Source: Anaerohalosphaeraceae bacterium
GTDB taxonomy: Bacteria; Planctomycetota; Phycisphaerae; Sedimentisphaerales; UBA12454
Assembly (NCBI GenBank): GCA_021108375.1
Contig: JAIORA010000034.1
Span: 186,001 to 250,000, forward strand
Reading direction: 5' to 3'
DNA length: 64,000 bases
Within the stretch, counting starts at the first letter, position 1. Each line of letters opens with the position of its first letter. This document shows, in pieces, positions 19,241 through 28,148 of the stretch. The position numbers and the translations under genes were made by a program. The notes under the pieces were generated by a model. The model did not search any database and was not told the origin of the DNA. It was given only the letters and a program-made list of their open reading frames with translations.

Positions 19241-21034
19241 TTAACCGGTTGTCGCACGAGCTTTGTCGCGGGCGTTTTTGACCGCGTTGGAAAAGCTCTT
19301 TAAGACATAGTTTTTAACTACCGCCTCCCAGCCCATATGTTCCGCGAGGTCATAGCCCTGGTTTATCATCTCAACGAGTTCATCATCGTTTTTGGGCAGC
19401 CTTGCGAATATCTCCATCGCAACTTTTTTGCTTTCTAAATGCTCAATGCGATTGCGTACATCGGTATCTATCGATTTAAATTCGTCGATGTCGTCATACT
19501 TTATGCCATCAAGGTCGGTATAATCCGCGACGATAACATTGCGGGTTTCTTCGCCGCCGGTTACGGTTTTTACGAATCCTGCGCACCCGCAGACATTGGT
19601 TACAACGCATATTCCGCCAAAGCTGAGCGGCTCAAGCTGTGCTATGCCGAACGGCTCGTAAATGCTCTGGCCGAACTCGACATCACTGCCTTTGCGGATG
19701 TCCATAAATTCCATATCCTTGGGCATACGAGTCCCGCAAAGCGATTGCTCAAAGCCGAACTGGTTTATGAATACCGCTTTTATGTTCCTGCTTTTAGCGT
19801 TAAATTCCTGGATAGCCGCATAAAATGTTGACTCGCCTCCGCTCATATCCGGCAGACCCTCACGATGGGCCACCGGCCAGTGGTACTCTGATTCCATTCT
19901 CAAAATATCCTTCGGTCTGCGGTGGCCTACCTCGGTACTGAGGAAATACATTATCGCGGTTTTGTGTATTGGCCGAAGCTCTTTTTCGATGTGTTCAAGC
20001 ACTCGCAAATCTCGCCAAAGCCCCTTGCTCTTTACTAATCTCGTTACGTGTGTAAAAACGTAGTCGGGCTTGTAGCCTAATAAATTATTGCAGTAAGTCT
20101 GTAGTTTTTTCCTCGAACGCTTCTTTTCCTCAAGGGTGATATGGTAGGCTGGAATGCCGTTATAGGTAAGCTCAATGTCGGCGGAAGCAAATTCCGGAGC
20201 CAAAAACCGCAGCTCCTTTGCGACATAATCGCCAACAGCCAAAATGTTATCACAATGCCTTGAAGCTTCTACGAGTATGTGCTTAAAGTAATGGCTCTGG
20301 TCGCCGAAAACCTCTCCAAGACTCAAGCCTTCTTTCTGAGCCTGGGCCATAGCGTTGTAGAACATCGTATCGTGGCCGTTATGGTCTTCTACTATTTTGC
20401 GAACAGTGGCAACTTCGTGCGCGTAGAAAACGGTTCTGAAATCGTTTTCTTTATCGAGCTTTGCCGCCAGTGCTGTTGGCATCCCCATAAACTCGTGGGC
20501 GACAACGACTGTATGTTCATTGTTTGATGTTAAGCCGATTGCCTTAAGAGCGGCAACCGCTGGAGGAGCCAGACGCATCCACTCTTCAAATTCCCAGAGG
20601 TTTTCGTAGAGATGGCTCATTATGCCGAACTCTTTGAAAAGTTCGGACTTAAATTCGTTCATCGGCCAGTGGCTCGACCTGCGGACATCAATGAGTATAA
20701 CTTCAGGCGTGCTTTTAATGCCGGTACGTTTATCGATATACAGCCTTCTGCCGTAAACGATGTCAACATTGAAATGGTCTTCGATGTGCCTGAAACTGTT
20801 TGCGTAATTGCTGCTGGTCAAGCCGTCAACGCTGGAATACAGAACCTCGCCGCCTTGGCCTAATCGGCCGCTGGCAGGGCCATCGGTTGAGAATAATGTA
20901 CAGACCATCACTGTTCTGCCAGTTGCTTCGATGTAATTTTTGCTGGTGAGGATGCCCTCGAGCACCGCTCCGATACCGCCTATTTTGCCTATTGCTTCGT
21001 GGGTAACGTGTACGACGTTGGTTTTGTGTTCCAT
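19241..21034 (-). CDS. Glycogen/starch-synthase-like GT-B glycosyltransferase
   Basis: The 597-residue protein has a GT-B fold pattern. The N-terminal glycine-rich loop (HEAIGKIGGIGAVLEGIL) is like the KxGGL motif of glycogen synthases. The C-terminal nucleotide-sugar motif is QSIYEPFGIAQLEPLSFGGICVVTN, matching the E-x7-E region of GT4/GT5 enzymes. It lacks a signal peptide and should act in the cytoplasm on an NDP-glucose donor. It is longer than bacterial GlgA (about 480 residues), with insertions in the middle (residues 310-420). Function in glycogen or another alpha-glucan is inferred. Confidence 0.75.
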   Translation of the reverse strand: MEHKTNVVHVTHEAIGKIGGIGAVLEGILTSKNYIEATGRTVMVCTLFSTDGPASGRLGQGGEVLYSSVDGLTSSNYANSFRHIEDHFNVDIVYGRRLYIDKRTGIKSTPEVILIDVRRSSHWPMNEFKSELFKEFGIMSHLYENLWEFEEWMRLAPPAVAALKAIGLTSNNEHTVVVAHEFMGMPTALAAKLDKENDFRTVFYAHEVATVRKIVEDHNGHDTMFYNAMAQAQKEGLSLGEVFGDQSHYFKHILVEASRHCDNILAVGDYVAKELRFLAPEFASADIELTYNGIPAYHITLEEKKRSRKKLQTYCNNLLGYKPDYVFTHVTRLVKSKGLWRDLRVLEHIEKELRPIHKTAIMYFLSTEVGHRRPKDILRMESEYHWPVAHREGLPDMSGGESTFYAAIQEFNAKSRNIKAVFINQFGFEQSLCGTRMPKDMEFMDIRKGSDVEFGQSIYEPFGIAQLEPLSFGGICVVTNVCGCAGFVKTVTGGEETRNVIVADYTDLDGIKYDDIDEFKSIDTDVRNRIEHLESKKVAMEIFARLPKNDDELVEMINQGYDLAEHMGWEAVVKNYVLKSFSNAVKNARDKARATTG

Positions 21035-21429
21035 AGTCCTTTTACTCCATTCTCTCTTTAGCCTACGTTGTATATTAGATATCGCCTAACCTTCGCTTAA
21101 AGCATAAAAAACGAATGGGGTTAGGCCAAATTGAAGAGGCGGAAAATTGCGGTTTTTTATAAAAAAGTCATTCCACGACTATTTTATAGGACTATCGAGG
21201 GACTCGCATTTTCGAGTGGTTTGTATCTTGCGCATCGCCATTTAGCCGAGCCGCGGGAGCGGCCGGATAGGGTTGTTGTTATTGCGAGCGCAGTCGAAGA
21301 ATCTTTGTTTTTTCACTTTTTTAATCTGTGTAATTCGCGAAATCCGCGGTTAATTATCCTCTGTGAACTCTGTGTTCTCTGTGACTAAAAATAAATCTGT
21401 GTAAATCCGTGTCTAAATCCGTCTGTTTT
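21035..21429. other. Intergenic region with dispersed repeats
   Basis: No credible gene is seen. It holds a copy of the TGGTTTGTATC...TTTAGCC repeat (21216-21266) whose tail can fold (GCCGCGGGAGCGGC), a fragment of the ATTGCGAGCGCAG repeat (21279-21294), and a degenerate stretch (21318-21424) of alternating phrases such as AATCCGCGGTTAAT and CTGTGAACTCTGTG that recurs near 23335 and 27985. Confidence 0.6.
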
Positions 21430-22134
21430 TCAGAGGTTTTCCGCATATTTCACAGGGTCTTTTAGCCCGGCCTGAGCAAAACCGCGCAGTCTCAATCGGC
21501 AGGAATCGCAATGCCCACAGGCGAGCCCGGCTGAATCCGGGTTATAACAACTGTGGGTCAGGGAATAATCAACGCCTAAAGAAACGCCTTTTTTAATGAT
21601 TTCAGCCTTGGAAAGGGCGATTATTGGTGTATGTATAGCGAATTTGCCTCTGTTTTCGACCGCTGCAGCCGTGGCGAGGTTGGCCAGGGTCTCAAATGCT
21701 GCGATATATTCGGCTCGGCAGTCGGGATAGCCGCTGTAATCGGTAGCGTTAACGCCGATGAAAATGTCGTAAGAGCCGGTAACTTCGGCAAAGGCAAGGC
21801 CATAGCTGAGAAAAATCGTATTGCGGGCAGGGACGTAGGTTATTGGAATCGGCCCGGAATCCAGGGATGGATTGTCCAGCGGGACTGCGATTTTCTCGTC
21901 CGTTAGAGCCGAGCCGCCAAAGGCAGCGAGGTCGATTTCGATTATTTTATGCTCACAGACTCCGATGGATTTAGCGACCGCCTCGGCAGATTTCAGCTCG
22001 ATACAGTGCCTCTGGTGGTAGCCAAAACTCAGCGCATAGCAGTCGAAGCCCGCATCAGTTGCGATGGCCAGCGTTGTGGCAGAATCGAGCCCGCCGCTGA
22101 GGAGAATTACCGCTTTTTTGGTTTTTTCCATCAT
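21430..22134 (-). CDS. queC: 7-cyano-7-deazaguanine synthase
   Basis: QueC makes preQ0 from 7-carboxy-7-deazaguanine and ammonia, using ATP, in the queuosine pathway. The 234-residue protein has the PP-loop SGGLDS near the N-terminus, the family stretch [29 protein letters not shown] and the C-terminal zinc cluster ([21 protein letters not shown] region, four Cys). Two adjacent ATG codons open the gene. It diverges from queF, which carries out the next step, across a 75-bp gap that should hold both promoters. Confidence 0.96.
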   Translation of the reverse strand: MMEKTKKAVILLSGGLDSATTLAIATDAGFDCYALSFGYHQRHCIELKSAEAVAKSIGVCEHKIIEIDLAAFGGSALTDEKIAVPLDNPSLDSGPIPITYVPARNTIFLSYGLAFAEVTGSYDIFIGVNATDYSGYPDCRAEYIAAFETLANLATAAAVENRGKFAIHTPIIALSKAEIIKKGVSLGVDYSLTHSCYNPDSAGLACGHCDSCRLRLRGFAQAGLKDPVKYAENL

Positions 22135-22209
22135 AAATCTCTCTGCTTGATAATGAATCGGTTTTATATTATATTAGTTGCACAGGCGTTTATAGTAAAG
22201 GTTATATTG

Positions 22210-22554
22210 ATGAGCGAAAACAAATTGGAATTATTCGATAATCCCTGTCCCGGCCGGGACTATACCATTATTACCCGTTGTCCGGAATTTACCAGCGTCT
22301 GCCCCAAGACCGGCCAGCCCGATTTTGGCGAGATTGTTATCGAGTACTGCCCCGACCAGCTTTGCATCGAGCTGAAAAGCCTGAAGTTCTATATGCAGAG
22401 TTTCAGAAATAAGGGAATTTTCTATGAGGCCCTGACCAACGAAATTCTCGACTACCTGGCCGTCTCGGCCAAGCCAAGATGGATGAAAGTTACTTCAAAG
22501 TTTACACCCAGAGGCGGCATAACAACGGAGGTGGTAGCTGAATATAAGCAGTAA
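22210..22554 (+). CDS. queF: NADPH-dependent 7-cyano-7-deazaguanine reductase (unimodular type)
   Basis: QueF reduces preQ0 to preQ1, the step after QueC. The 114-residue protein starts at ATG 22210 with TAAAGG nine bases before it; the frame is open farther up but nothing there resembles the family. The catalytic cysteine lies in [14 protein letters not shown], with the general-acid aspartate in the same segment, and the NADPH-binding QueF motif is [16 protein letters not shown]. The short length marks the single-domain, Bacillus-type enzyme. Confidence 0.95.
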   Translation: MSENKLELFDNPCPGRDYTIITRCPEFTSVCPKTGQPDFGEIVIEYCPDQLCIELKSLKFYMQSFRNKGIFYEALTNEILDYLAVSAKPRWMKVTSKFTPRGGITTEVVAEYKQ

Positions 22555-22555
22555 T

Positions 22556-22727
22556 ACCCTTTAGGGAACCTCTAAAAATTCATTTTGGCGGACAAACGAA
22601 CCTTTTTGTCGCTGAACGGTGTCAGGCAAAAGCCACTTGAACTACGGCTCAAGCTGATTTGCCTTCCTTGTCAGCGAACAAAAATTTTCTACTTGCCGCT
22701 CAAAAGCAATTATTAGAGCTACCCTTC
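22556..22727. repeat. MITE-like repeat, family A copy 1
   Basis: Between queF and the next gene lies about 170 bp with imperfect terminal inverted repeats: the left end from 22563 (AGGGAACCTCTAAAAATT) pairs with the reverse of the right end (ending 22726), about 20 of 26 positions. The inner core 22651-22726 recurs nearly unchanged at 27039-27114 and, split by an insertion, at 36817-36873 plus 37012-37031. The hexamer ACCCTT is present at both outer edges. It encodes nothing. Confidence 0.6.
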
Positions 22728-22745
22728 AGTTGAAAGGAGAGCAAT

Positions 22746-23243
22746 ATGGCAATAGTATTTCACTGCGGCAACTGCAAGAAAAAGGTTAATGCTCCCAATG
22801 AGGCTGGCGGGAAATGGGGCAAATGCCCTCACTGTAATTTGAAGTGTTACATTCCTCTGCCCAAGAGCGATGAAGAAGATGATTTGACACTTGCTCCGGT
22901 AAATGCCGAAGAGGAAGCTCAGTATCATCAACTGATGCGTGAGACTTATCATATTACCGAGGACCTTTTGCACCAGATTGACGAGTCGCCGGAACCGGAG
23001 AGTAAGACCCACTCTGATGAAAAGCAGCTTGTCGGGATGATAGTGAAATACTTACGGCATATGGCTGATGGCCAAATCGATGCTGCGATACAGGTAGCAG
23101 ACAAGGTTGCGATGTATCGAGTTCAGGCAGTGAAAATTCTTGAGGGTATGGCTGTTGCTGAGATGCAGGACGAAAAACTTCGTGATATTCCGCCGAAAGT
23201 TTTAGTGGGCTTCATTCGGAATCTGCTTACAAAATTAAGTTAA
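22746..23243 (+). CDS. Small zinc-ribbon protein of unknown function
   Basis: The 165-residue soluble protein starts with a zinc-ribbon-like module with two CxxC pairs (FHCGNCKKKVNAPNEAGGKW, then KCPHCNLKC). The rest is predicted helical and acidic, without a family I recognise. Such N-terminal zinc ribbons before a variable tail are frequent in planctomycete proteins. A strong ribosome site (GAAAGGAG) precedes the ATG. The site abuts the right end of repeat copy A1, so the element may influence its expression. Confidence 0.7.
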   Translation: MAIVFHCGNCKKKVNAPNEAGGKWGKCPHCNLKCYIPLPKSDEEDDLTLAPVNAEEEAQYHQLMRETYHITEDLLHQIDESPEPESKTHSDEKQLVGMIVKYLRHMADGQIDAAIQVADKVAMYRVQAVKILEGMAVAEMQDEKLRDIPPKVLVGFIRNLLTKLS

Positions 23244-23415
23244 GTCCCGATTCATCGTCATTGCGAGCGCAGCGTGGCAATCTCGTTTTTGTCATACCCG
23301 CGAAAGCGGGTATCCATTTTTTATCTTTTTACTTTTTTCAATCCGCGTAATTGGCGAAATCCGCGGTTAAAATAATTTGTGTTCATTCGTGTCGATTCGT
23401 GGTTAATTTTCTTTG
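23244..23415. repeat. Dispersed repeat fragments
   Basis: This gap has a TCATTGCGAGCGCAGCGTGG...CAATCTC fragment (23260-23284), a hairpin-forming ATACCCGCGAAAGCGGGTAT (23294-23313) whose relative lies at 30893-30918, and the AATCCGCGGTTAA phrase family (23340-23405). Confidence 0.55.
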
Positions 23416-23784
23416 TCATTGCAAGTCTGTGAGTCTTTTTTTTGTTTGCTGGCGGATTGCGTTAAATTGTTCTTTGCTTATACCGAGTTTTTTGGCGTAT
23501 TTTGACAGTATTGCTTTTTCCATTTCGTGCAGTTTTTTATCGCAGAACGACACTAAAAGCATATCTTCGATGCACCTTATGCAGTCGGAAAATCTCGCGG
23601 GGAGTGCGATTTTGAAACCATTTTCCAGCGACATATCCAGAGCTTTGCGTGACTCAAGGTAGCCGCCGCCAATGCTTTCTGCGATTTTAACTATTATGGA
23701 ATCTTCTTCGACATCTAATTGTCCATCGGTACTGGCCAGGTGAAAGATGTTGGCTAAGTATTGAATTTGTTCGCCCTGGTTCAT
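23416..23784 (-). CDS. TerB-like (tellurite resistance TerB/DUF533-type) helical protein
   Basis: The 122-residue protein is all-helical and follows the TerB pattern: an acidic first motif (LANIFHLASTDGQLDVEEDSII, D-x-x-x-D-x-x-E spacing) and a matching second one (SFCDKKLHEMEKAILSKYAKKLGI). TerB domains bind metal ions and often sit in stress or surface-sensing systems; no ter gene cluster is present here, so tellurite resistance should not be assumed. It is flanked by repeats and appears to be a single gene. Confidence 0.65.
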   Translation of the reverse strand: MNQGEQIQYLANIFHLASTDGQLDVEEDSIIVKIAESIGGGYLESRKALDMSLENGFKIALPARFSDCIRCIEDMLLVSFCDKKLHEMEKAILSKYAKKLGISKEQFNAIRQQTKKRLTDLQ

Positions 23785-24156
23785 TCGTTCACACCTCCAT
23801 TTGGGACTTCTGAAAAACTAAAACTTTTAAGATTTGAGATTGCCGCGGCCTAACAATAAGGCCTCGCAATGACATAAAAACGCACATTTTGTCATTGCGA
23901 GAAGCAACGCGATGAAGCAATCTCCAGTTTTTCAGAGACCTACTAATTTATGATTTTGCGATGATTCTACCCCCTTGGCAGGGCTTTTTCAAGGAGTTTA
24001 TGTTTTTGGCGGTCTATATCCTCTGGTTTTCGTTGAAATTTCCGCCTTTTTTTTGTACAATCAACCAAATTGAGAACTTTTTTGATGGTGGATAAAAAAA
24101 AGAAATTTTTGTAACATTTTGTTAGTATCATAATCTAATCTAACGAAGAAAAAAAT
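23785..24156. other. Intergenic region holding a MITE-like element
   Basis: Apart from the element at 23804-23941 this gap is AT-rich (24050-24156). It must hold the promoter of the downstream sigma-factor gene, but I could not assign one with confidence; CATAAT at 24129-24134 is a possible -10. Confidence 0.5.
23804..23941. mobile_element. MITE-like element, 138-bp family, copy 1
   Basis: The termini are inverted repeats sharing the core TCTGAAAAACT. The inside consists of GATTTGAGATTGCCGCGGCC and ATTGCGAGAAGCAACGCGAT blocks that are themselves partly palindromic. Copy 2 at 36874-37011 is its reverse complement with about five substitutions and one indel across the inner 125 bp. It has no coding capacity, so it would need a transposase in trans. 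Confidence 0.75.
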
Positions 24157-26121
24157 ATGTCGCGAAAAACTTTTTCCGTAGAGTTGGTTAAAAAGGCTCA
24201 GGCAGCCGATTCTCAGGCTCTGTCGGCATTGGCCGCAGAGGTCGAGCCTAGGTTGCGCGCCTTTATTTTGCGAAGTACCCTGAATCCGGATTTGACTGGC
24301 GATATTGTTCAGGAAACCCTTATGCAGATGCTCAGGTCAATTCAGAATCTCAGAAAAGCCGAACATTTTTCCGCGTGGATTTACCGCATCGCTGCCAACA
24401 AGCTCGCGCATCATTACAATATAAAGAAAAAACGCAGCGAATTGACCGTCTCTGATATCGAAAGTTTCAGCTCTTGCGATACAGGGGCAGATGGAAAGTC
24501 TCCGGAATCCCGGACTTTCGGCAAAGAGCTGAAAAACGAGGTATTCTCGGCAGTGGCGACCCTTGAGCACAGACAGCGAAGCGTTGTGTCGCTGCGGTGT
24601 TTTGAGGATATGTCATACAGGCAAATCGCCGAGGTACTTGGCTGCTCGGAGGTTAGTGCCAGAGTAGATTTTTTCAGAGCTAAAAAAAATCTCAAATCCA
24701 GTCTTGCCGCTAGGGGTATCAAGTCGGCAATGCTTGTAACGGCTCTCACTATTTTCGGCAAAATGACCTCGCCGACAAAGGCCGCGGCACAGACTCTCAC
24801 CGTCAACTCAGCGTCGGTTGGCTCAGTTGGAATAACAGCTTCTGTTATAGGGACAGCCGCCGGCGGAGTGGGTATTGCTGCGATTTCGCTGGTTTTGTGT
24901 GTTGCTGCCGTAATGACAGCAATAAATCTTAAATCTGATGACCCGAAAGCAGGCAATTTCTTTTTGCCGGCTCGCAACGAAATAAGGAGCTTTCATTATG
25001 TCAGGCAGGCCTGGGACTCAGCGAGAATACCGAATGCAAATTTGCTTATGGGCAAGAGCCTTAGCAAAGGAGCTTATGAGCAATGGTTCTTTTTTCCAGA
25101 TGGCATAGATGGGCCGATGTTCACGATGGTGCAGAGGTGGAACCCACAGATGAAAAACAAACTTTGCGGATGGCTGCAGGACGGCAGCGGCAATTATTAT
25201 TACCATTCGGGGCAGAATACCATTTATCGTTACGACTGTACCTGGCCGAAAATAAAAACGCCTCGCTTGCCGGCAGATACACCGGAGTTTGTTGCTTTCC
25301 TTGATAAGATTGAAGGAGCAGATAAAGGCGTAGAGTGTACACGAGACGAAAAAACCGGACTACTGACCGGCATTCTTGATGCGAGGTTCGCAAATTCGGC
25401 CAACTTTAAATCTGACATAAGCTACAACAAATACAACGAAAAGAGCTTCGGTGCTTTCCGGTATCAGTGGCCGGATGATTGTCCCGTGATAGACCAGCGG
25501 AACGAGATGCACAAGCAAGGCTGGACTCTGTTCGAGATTACCGGCCATATCGATGGTCAGAAAGTTCGTGGCTTTTGCCAGACCCCGTTCATTTATGCTC
25601 ACATTGCCGAACATCCGCCGCTATTGAAACTTGCCATCGGCGATGAATTTACAATTTACGATAGTCCTGCCGGAGCTTCCGTTGTCGATTCGTCTGGTGA
25701 AGTTATTCGCTCGTATGCTGGAGGTGCTTTTTTTAAAGGTCTTCTGCGTCCTTGGTTTGGTATGCATTCGTTAGATACCATCCGTAGAGACGCGGCCAAA
25801 TCTTTTGTACCGTTCAAGGTACAAAACCTTTCCAGCGAAAATACGACTCTCACACTATACAACGTTGATGGCTACAAGGCTCTGCAAATTGTCTATTCGC
25901 TCAACGTCGATAAAAATCAGATACGGAATATGCAATTCGATCACATCGCGGATGGACACGTTACCAATATCGGCCAGTTGAATTTTGCCTATCCCAAAAA
26001 ACCAGAGGATATAAACACAGCAGTTGATATTGCGGAATTCCAAACCTCTGCCGCAGCCAAACAGCAGCACTCCGGCATTTTATGGCTGTTTGAGCTAATC
26101 GAGGGTTCGTTAGTTGAGTAG
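24157..26121 (+). CDS. ECF sigma factor fused to a membrane-anchored C-terminal domain
   Basis: The 654-residue protein begins as an ECF sigma factor: sigma-2 (about 25-95, including LTGDIVQETLMQMLRSI and FSAWIYRIAANKLAHHY) and sigma-4 (about 128-185, with the helix-turn-helix MSYRQIAEVLGCSEVSARV). Hydrophobic segments follow at about 189-202 and 226-257. The remaining 395 residues form a beta-rich region I do not recognise (for example WFFFPDGIDGPMFTMVQRW), probably outside the membrane if the anchor spans once. Classical ECF factors have about 190 residues. Fused sensor-like tails are known in planctomycetes and may replace a separate anti-sigma factor. The stop overlaps the pseudopilin gene. 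Confidence 0.8.
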   Translation: MSRKTFSVELVKKAQAADSQALSALAAEVEPRLRAFILRSTLNPDLTGDIVQETLMQMLRSIQNLRKAEHFSAWIYRIAANKLAHHYNIKKKRSELTVSDIESFSSCDTGADGKSPESRTFGKELKNEVFSAVATLEHRQRSVVSLRCFEDMSYRQIAEVLGCSEVSARVDFFRAKKNLKSSLAARGIKSAMLVTALTIFGKMTSPTKAAAQTLTVNSASVGSVGITASVIGTAAGGVGIAAISLVLCVAAVMTAINLKSDDPKAGNFFLPARNEIRSFHYVRQAWDSARIPNANLLMGKSLSKGAYEQWFFFPDGIDGPMFTMVQRWNPQMKNKLCGWLQDGSGNYYYHSGQNTIYRYDCTWPKIKTPRLPADTPEFVAFLDKIEGADKGVECTRDEKTGLLTGILDARFANSANFKSDISYNKYNEKSFGAFRYQWPDDCPVIDQRNEMHKQGWTLFEITGHIDGQKVRGFCQTPFIYAHIAEHPPLLKLAIGDEFTIYDSPAGASVVDSSGEVIRSYAGGAFFKGLLRPWFGMHSLDTIRRDAAKSFVPFKVQNLSSENTTLTLYNVDGYKALQIVYSLNVDKNQIRNMQFDHIADGHVTNIGQLNFAYPKKPEDINTAVDIAEFQTSAAAKQQHSGILWLFELIEGSLVE

Positions 26122-26947
26122 GCCTGTCTCATCCCTGCCGTGCAAAGACGCAGAGGGGTTTAGCCTGATAGAACTTCTCGTTGTTATATCCATCATCGCG
26201 GCGATACTCGGCATTTTGCTGCCGGTTGTTGCCACCAGTCGAATCAGAGCCAAACAGGTGATATGCAAAAACAATCTTTCCCAACTATTAAAAGCCAACG
26301 AGCTTTACGCCTTGAACAATGATGGTTTTTACGTCCCTGCCTCAACCGATATTTACGATGGCAATCTCAACTGTAATCGCTGGTACGGCTGTCGAGACAA
26401 CAACACACAGCCCTTTGATACGAGCAAAGGCCCTCTTGCCGACTGTCTTGCCGGCACAATGCTGCAATGCCCTCAGAAGGTTAGGTATGATGAAATTAAG
26501 CCGGGCGAATCTCACTATGAAAATGGTAACGGCGGTTATGGCTATAACCTTGTTTATCTTGGTTCGACCATCTGGATAAACGGATGCAGCGCCAAAGGTT
26601 GCCGCTCAGCCGCAAAACAGACCGACTTAAAACGACCGCAGGATGTGTTAATGTTCGCCGATACCGCAATGGCAAAAAGTATTAAGGGCTGCGACTATCT
26701 CATAAAATACCCTTTTGCGGACCCGCCCCATCACGTCATAAATGGCATCGAGGAAAACGTCTGGTTTACGATACCTTCAATTCATTTCAGACACGGAAAA
26801 AAAGCCGGTGTTGGCTGGGCTGATGGACACGTTAGCGATGAGAAAAGGGCAAAGTACAAAAAGCACAACCCTGACGGAATTGTTTCTGCCGAATTCAACA
26901 TTGGCTGGATTAAACCGCTTGATAACTCGCCTTACGACTTAGAGTAG
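26114..26947 (+). CDS. Prepilin-type N-terminal cleavage/methylation domain protein
   Basis: The 277-residue protein has a type IV pilin-like N-terminus (EGFSLIELLVVISIIAAILGILLP) after a 14-residue leader, then ICKNNLSQLLKANELYALNNDG and a C-terminal GWADGHVSDEKR motif typical of the planctomycete pseudopilin-like family (DUF1559-like, H-x9-DG type). It would be processed by prepilin peptidase and sit at the membrane or in a pseudopilus. The start is TTG at 26114, inside the last codons of the sigma-factor gene, with GAGGG at 26101-26105 as ribosome site. It should be translationally coupled to the sigma factor. Confidence 0.82.
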   Translation: MSRPVSSLPCKDAEGFSLIELLVVISIIAAILGILLPVVATSRIRAKQVICKNNLSQLLKANELYALNNDGFYVPASTDIYDGNLNCNRWYGCRDNNTQPFDTSKGPLADCLAGTMLQCPQKVRYDEIKPGESHYENGNGGYGYNLVYLGSTIWINGCSAKGCRSAAKQTDLKRPQDVLMFADTAMAKSIKGCDYLIKYPFADPPHHVINGIEENVWFTIPSIHFRHGKKAGVGWADGHVSDEKRAKYKKHNPDGIVSAEFNIGWIKPLDNSPYDLE

Positions 26948-27038
26948 AAGTTGTCTCAAAAGGGCGAAACATTTGCTGCCAAACGAAGTCCCGAAGGGGC
27001 AATAGGCATAAGCGGTACACTAAAAATTAAACTGCTCT

Positions 27039-27114
27039 AAGTTGATTTGTCTTCCTTGTCAGCGAACAAAAATTTTCTACTTGCCGCTCAAAAGCAATTA
27101 TTAGAGCTACTCTT
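27039..27114. repeat. Repeat family A core, copy 2
   Basis: This 76-bp block matches 22651-22726 at nearly every position, including GCGAACAAAAATTTTCTACT and GCCGCTCAAAAGCAATTATT. It again lies just downstream of a plus-strand gene. The left half of the element (26948-27038) is only weakly like copy 1. Confidence 0.7.
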
Positions 27115-27166
27115 TACAAAATGCTATTGCACACAGCATGACAAAGATATATTGTTTCAGCAGTTA

Positions 27167-27514
27167 TCAGGAAAATTCGACAGCTATTCCGATGGCTGCA
27201 TTGCTGGTGATTGTGTTGCGGTCAACTCTGATAATTTTGCCCATCTTTATGCGTGCGAACTGACCTTTTTTCTTCGCCAGATTGATAGTCCTGGGGAAGT
27301 TAATCTCAATGACACTGCCATCGCGGACAGGGGCGGTCATAGGCAGTGAGACCTTCACACCACCTTTGGATACATTGACGGTTTTGCCGTTAAAGAATCT
27401 GTTTGCTTCTGGAATCCAGCAGCTTACAGGCCACTGCATATCTGTTCTGTCTGACTGACGATGTTCGATGACTGCTGTTTCCGATTGTTTTTGCATTAGT
27501 TCTAATTGTGCCAT
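27167..27514 (-). CDS. PilZ domain protein (probable c-di-GMP receptor)
   Basis: The 115-residue protein is a single PilZ domain. Both c-di-GMP contact motifs are present: RxxxR (RQSDR, near residue 19) and NxSxxG (NVSKGG), followed by the beta-barrel stretch VKVSLPMTAPVRDGSVIEI and a last strand AAIGIAVEF. It could pass a c-di-GMP signal to motility, adhesion or polysaccharide output; no partner gene is adjacent. Confidence 0.85.
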   Translation of the reverse strand: MAQLELMQKQSETAVIEHRQSDRTDMQWPVSCWIPEANRFFNGKTVNVSKGGVKVSLPMTAPVRDGSVIEINFPRTINLAKKKGQFARIKMGKIIRVDRNTITSNAAIGIAVEFS

Positions 27515-27726
27515 TTTTTTACTCCATTAAATTGAATTGCTCATCCTAACTAACTTATTTATCGGATATGTTAACTTAGGCTAAATAGTATAAATAGGAA
27601 AAAAGTAAAATTTTTCAGATAATTTTTTAAAAGCCGAATTTGCGTACGGATGTAGCGATTTTATCGGGGCTTAAGATAGGAAAGATAGCTGAAGAATAAA
27701 GGACTTACTTGGTCTCTTTAATTAAG

Positions 27727-27916
27727 ACAGCGATTTCCCCTTATTTCGGCCCAAGGCCGAATGTTTAGCCTTGGCAACTTGTTTGCCGGGGTTTGTGCTT
27801 ACGAATGGTTTGTATCTCACATTTCGCCATTTAGCCGTCGTGGCTTGCCCGACGGTTTCTATTCTGATGGTTTGCATCGCTCACGATGCTATTTAGCCCT
27901 CTGATTCATCAGGGGG
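27727..27916. repeat. Near-tandem TGGTTTGTATC/TTTAGCC repeats, three units
   Basis: TTTAGCC recurs at 27764, 27830 and 27892 (spacing 66 and 62 bp). The second and third units start ATGGTTTGTATC and ATGGTTTGCATC. Each TTTAGCC is followed by a short hairpin whose sequence differs but whose pairing is kept (CCGTCGTGGCTTGCCCGACGG; CCCTCTGATTCATCAGGGGG). Other copies lie at 21216-21266 and, inverted, around 31141-31195. Confidence 0.55.
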
Positions 27917-28049
27917 TTGCAGTTAGCCCCACATTTACAAATGTGGGGCTGTTGTCATTGCGAGCGCAGCATGGCAATCTGTCTTTTTACTTTTTTAAAA
28001 TCCGTGCAATTTTTCGGCTACGCTCAGGACAAGCCTGTGAAATCAGTGT

Positions 28050-28148
28050 CTAAAAAAATAAAATCATTTCGGCCGTTAGGCCGAGACCTAAACTAAAAAC
28101 TAAAAACTAAAAACTCAGAACTCAAAACTATTTATGTGCCCTCGTGGC
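28050..28148. repeat. Long inverted repeat, left arm
   Basis: About 95 bp here (from CTAAAAAAATAAAATCATTT to ATGTGCCCTCGTGGC) reappear in reverse orientation at 30669-30761 with only a few changes and one 7-bp length difference in the repeated AACTAAAA tract. The two arms enclose hisB, hisC and the thermonuclease-like gene. Confidence 0.75.

Noticed and set aside
22135-22209. preQ1 riboswitch between queC and queF
   Set aside because: The 75-bp gap is AT-rich and shows no convincing hairpin with the conserved preQ1 aptamer tail.
23416-23784. Tellurite-resistance operon
   Set aside because: Only a TerB-like fold is present; no terC, terD or related genes are nearby.
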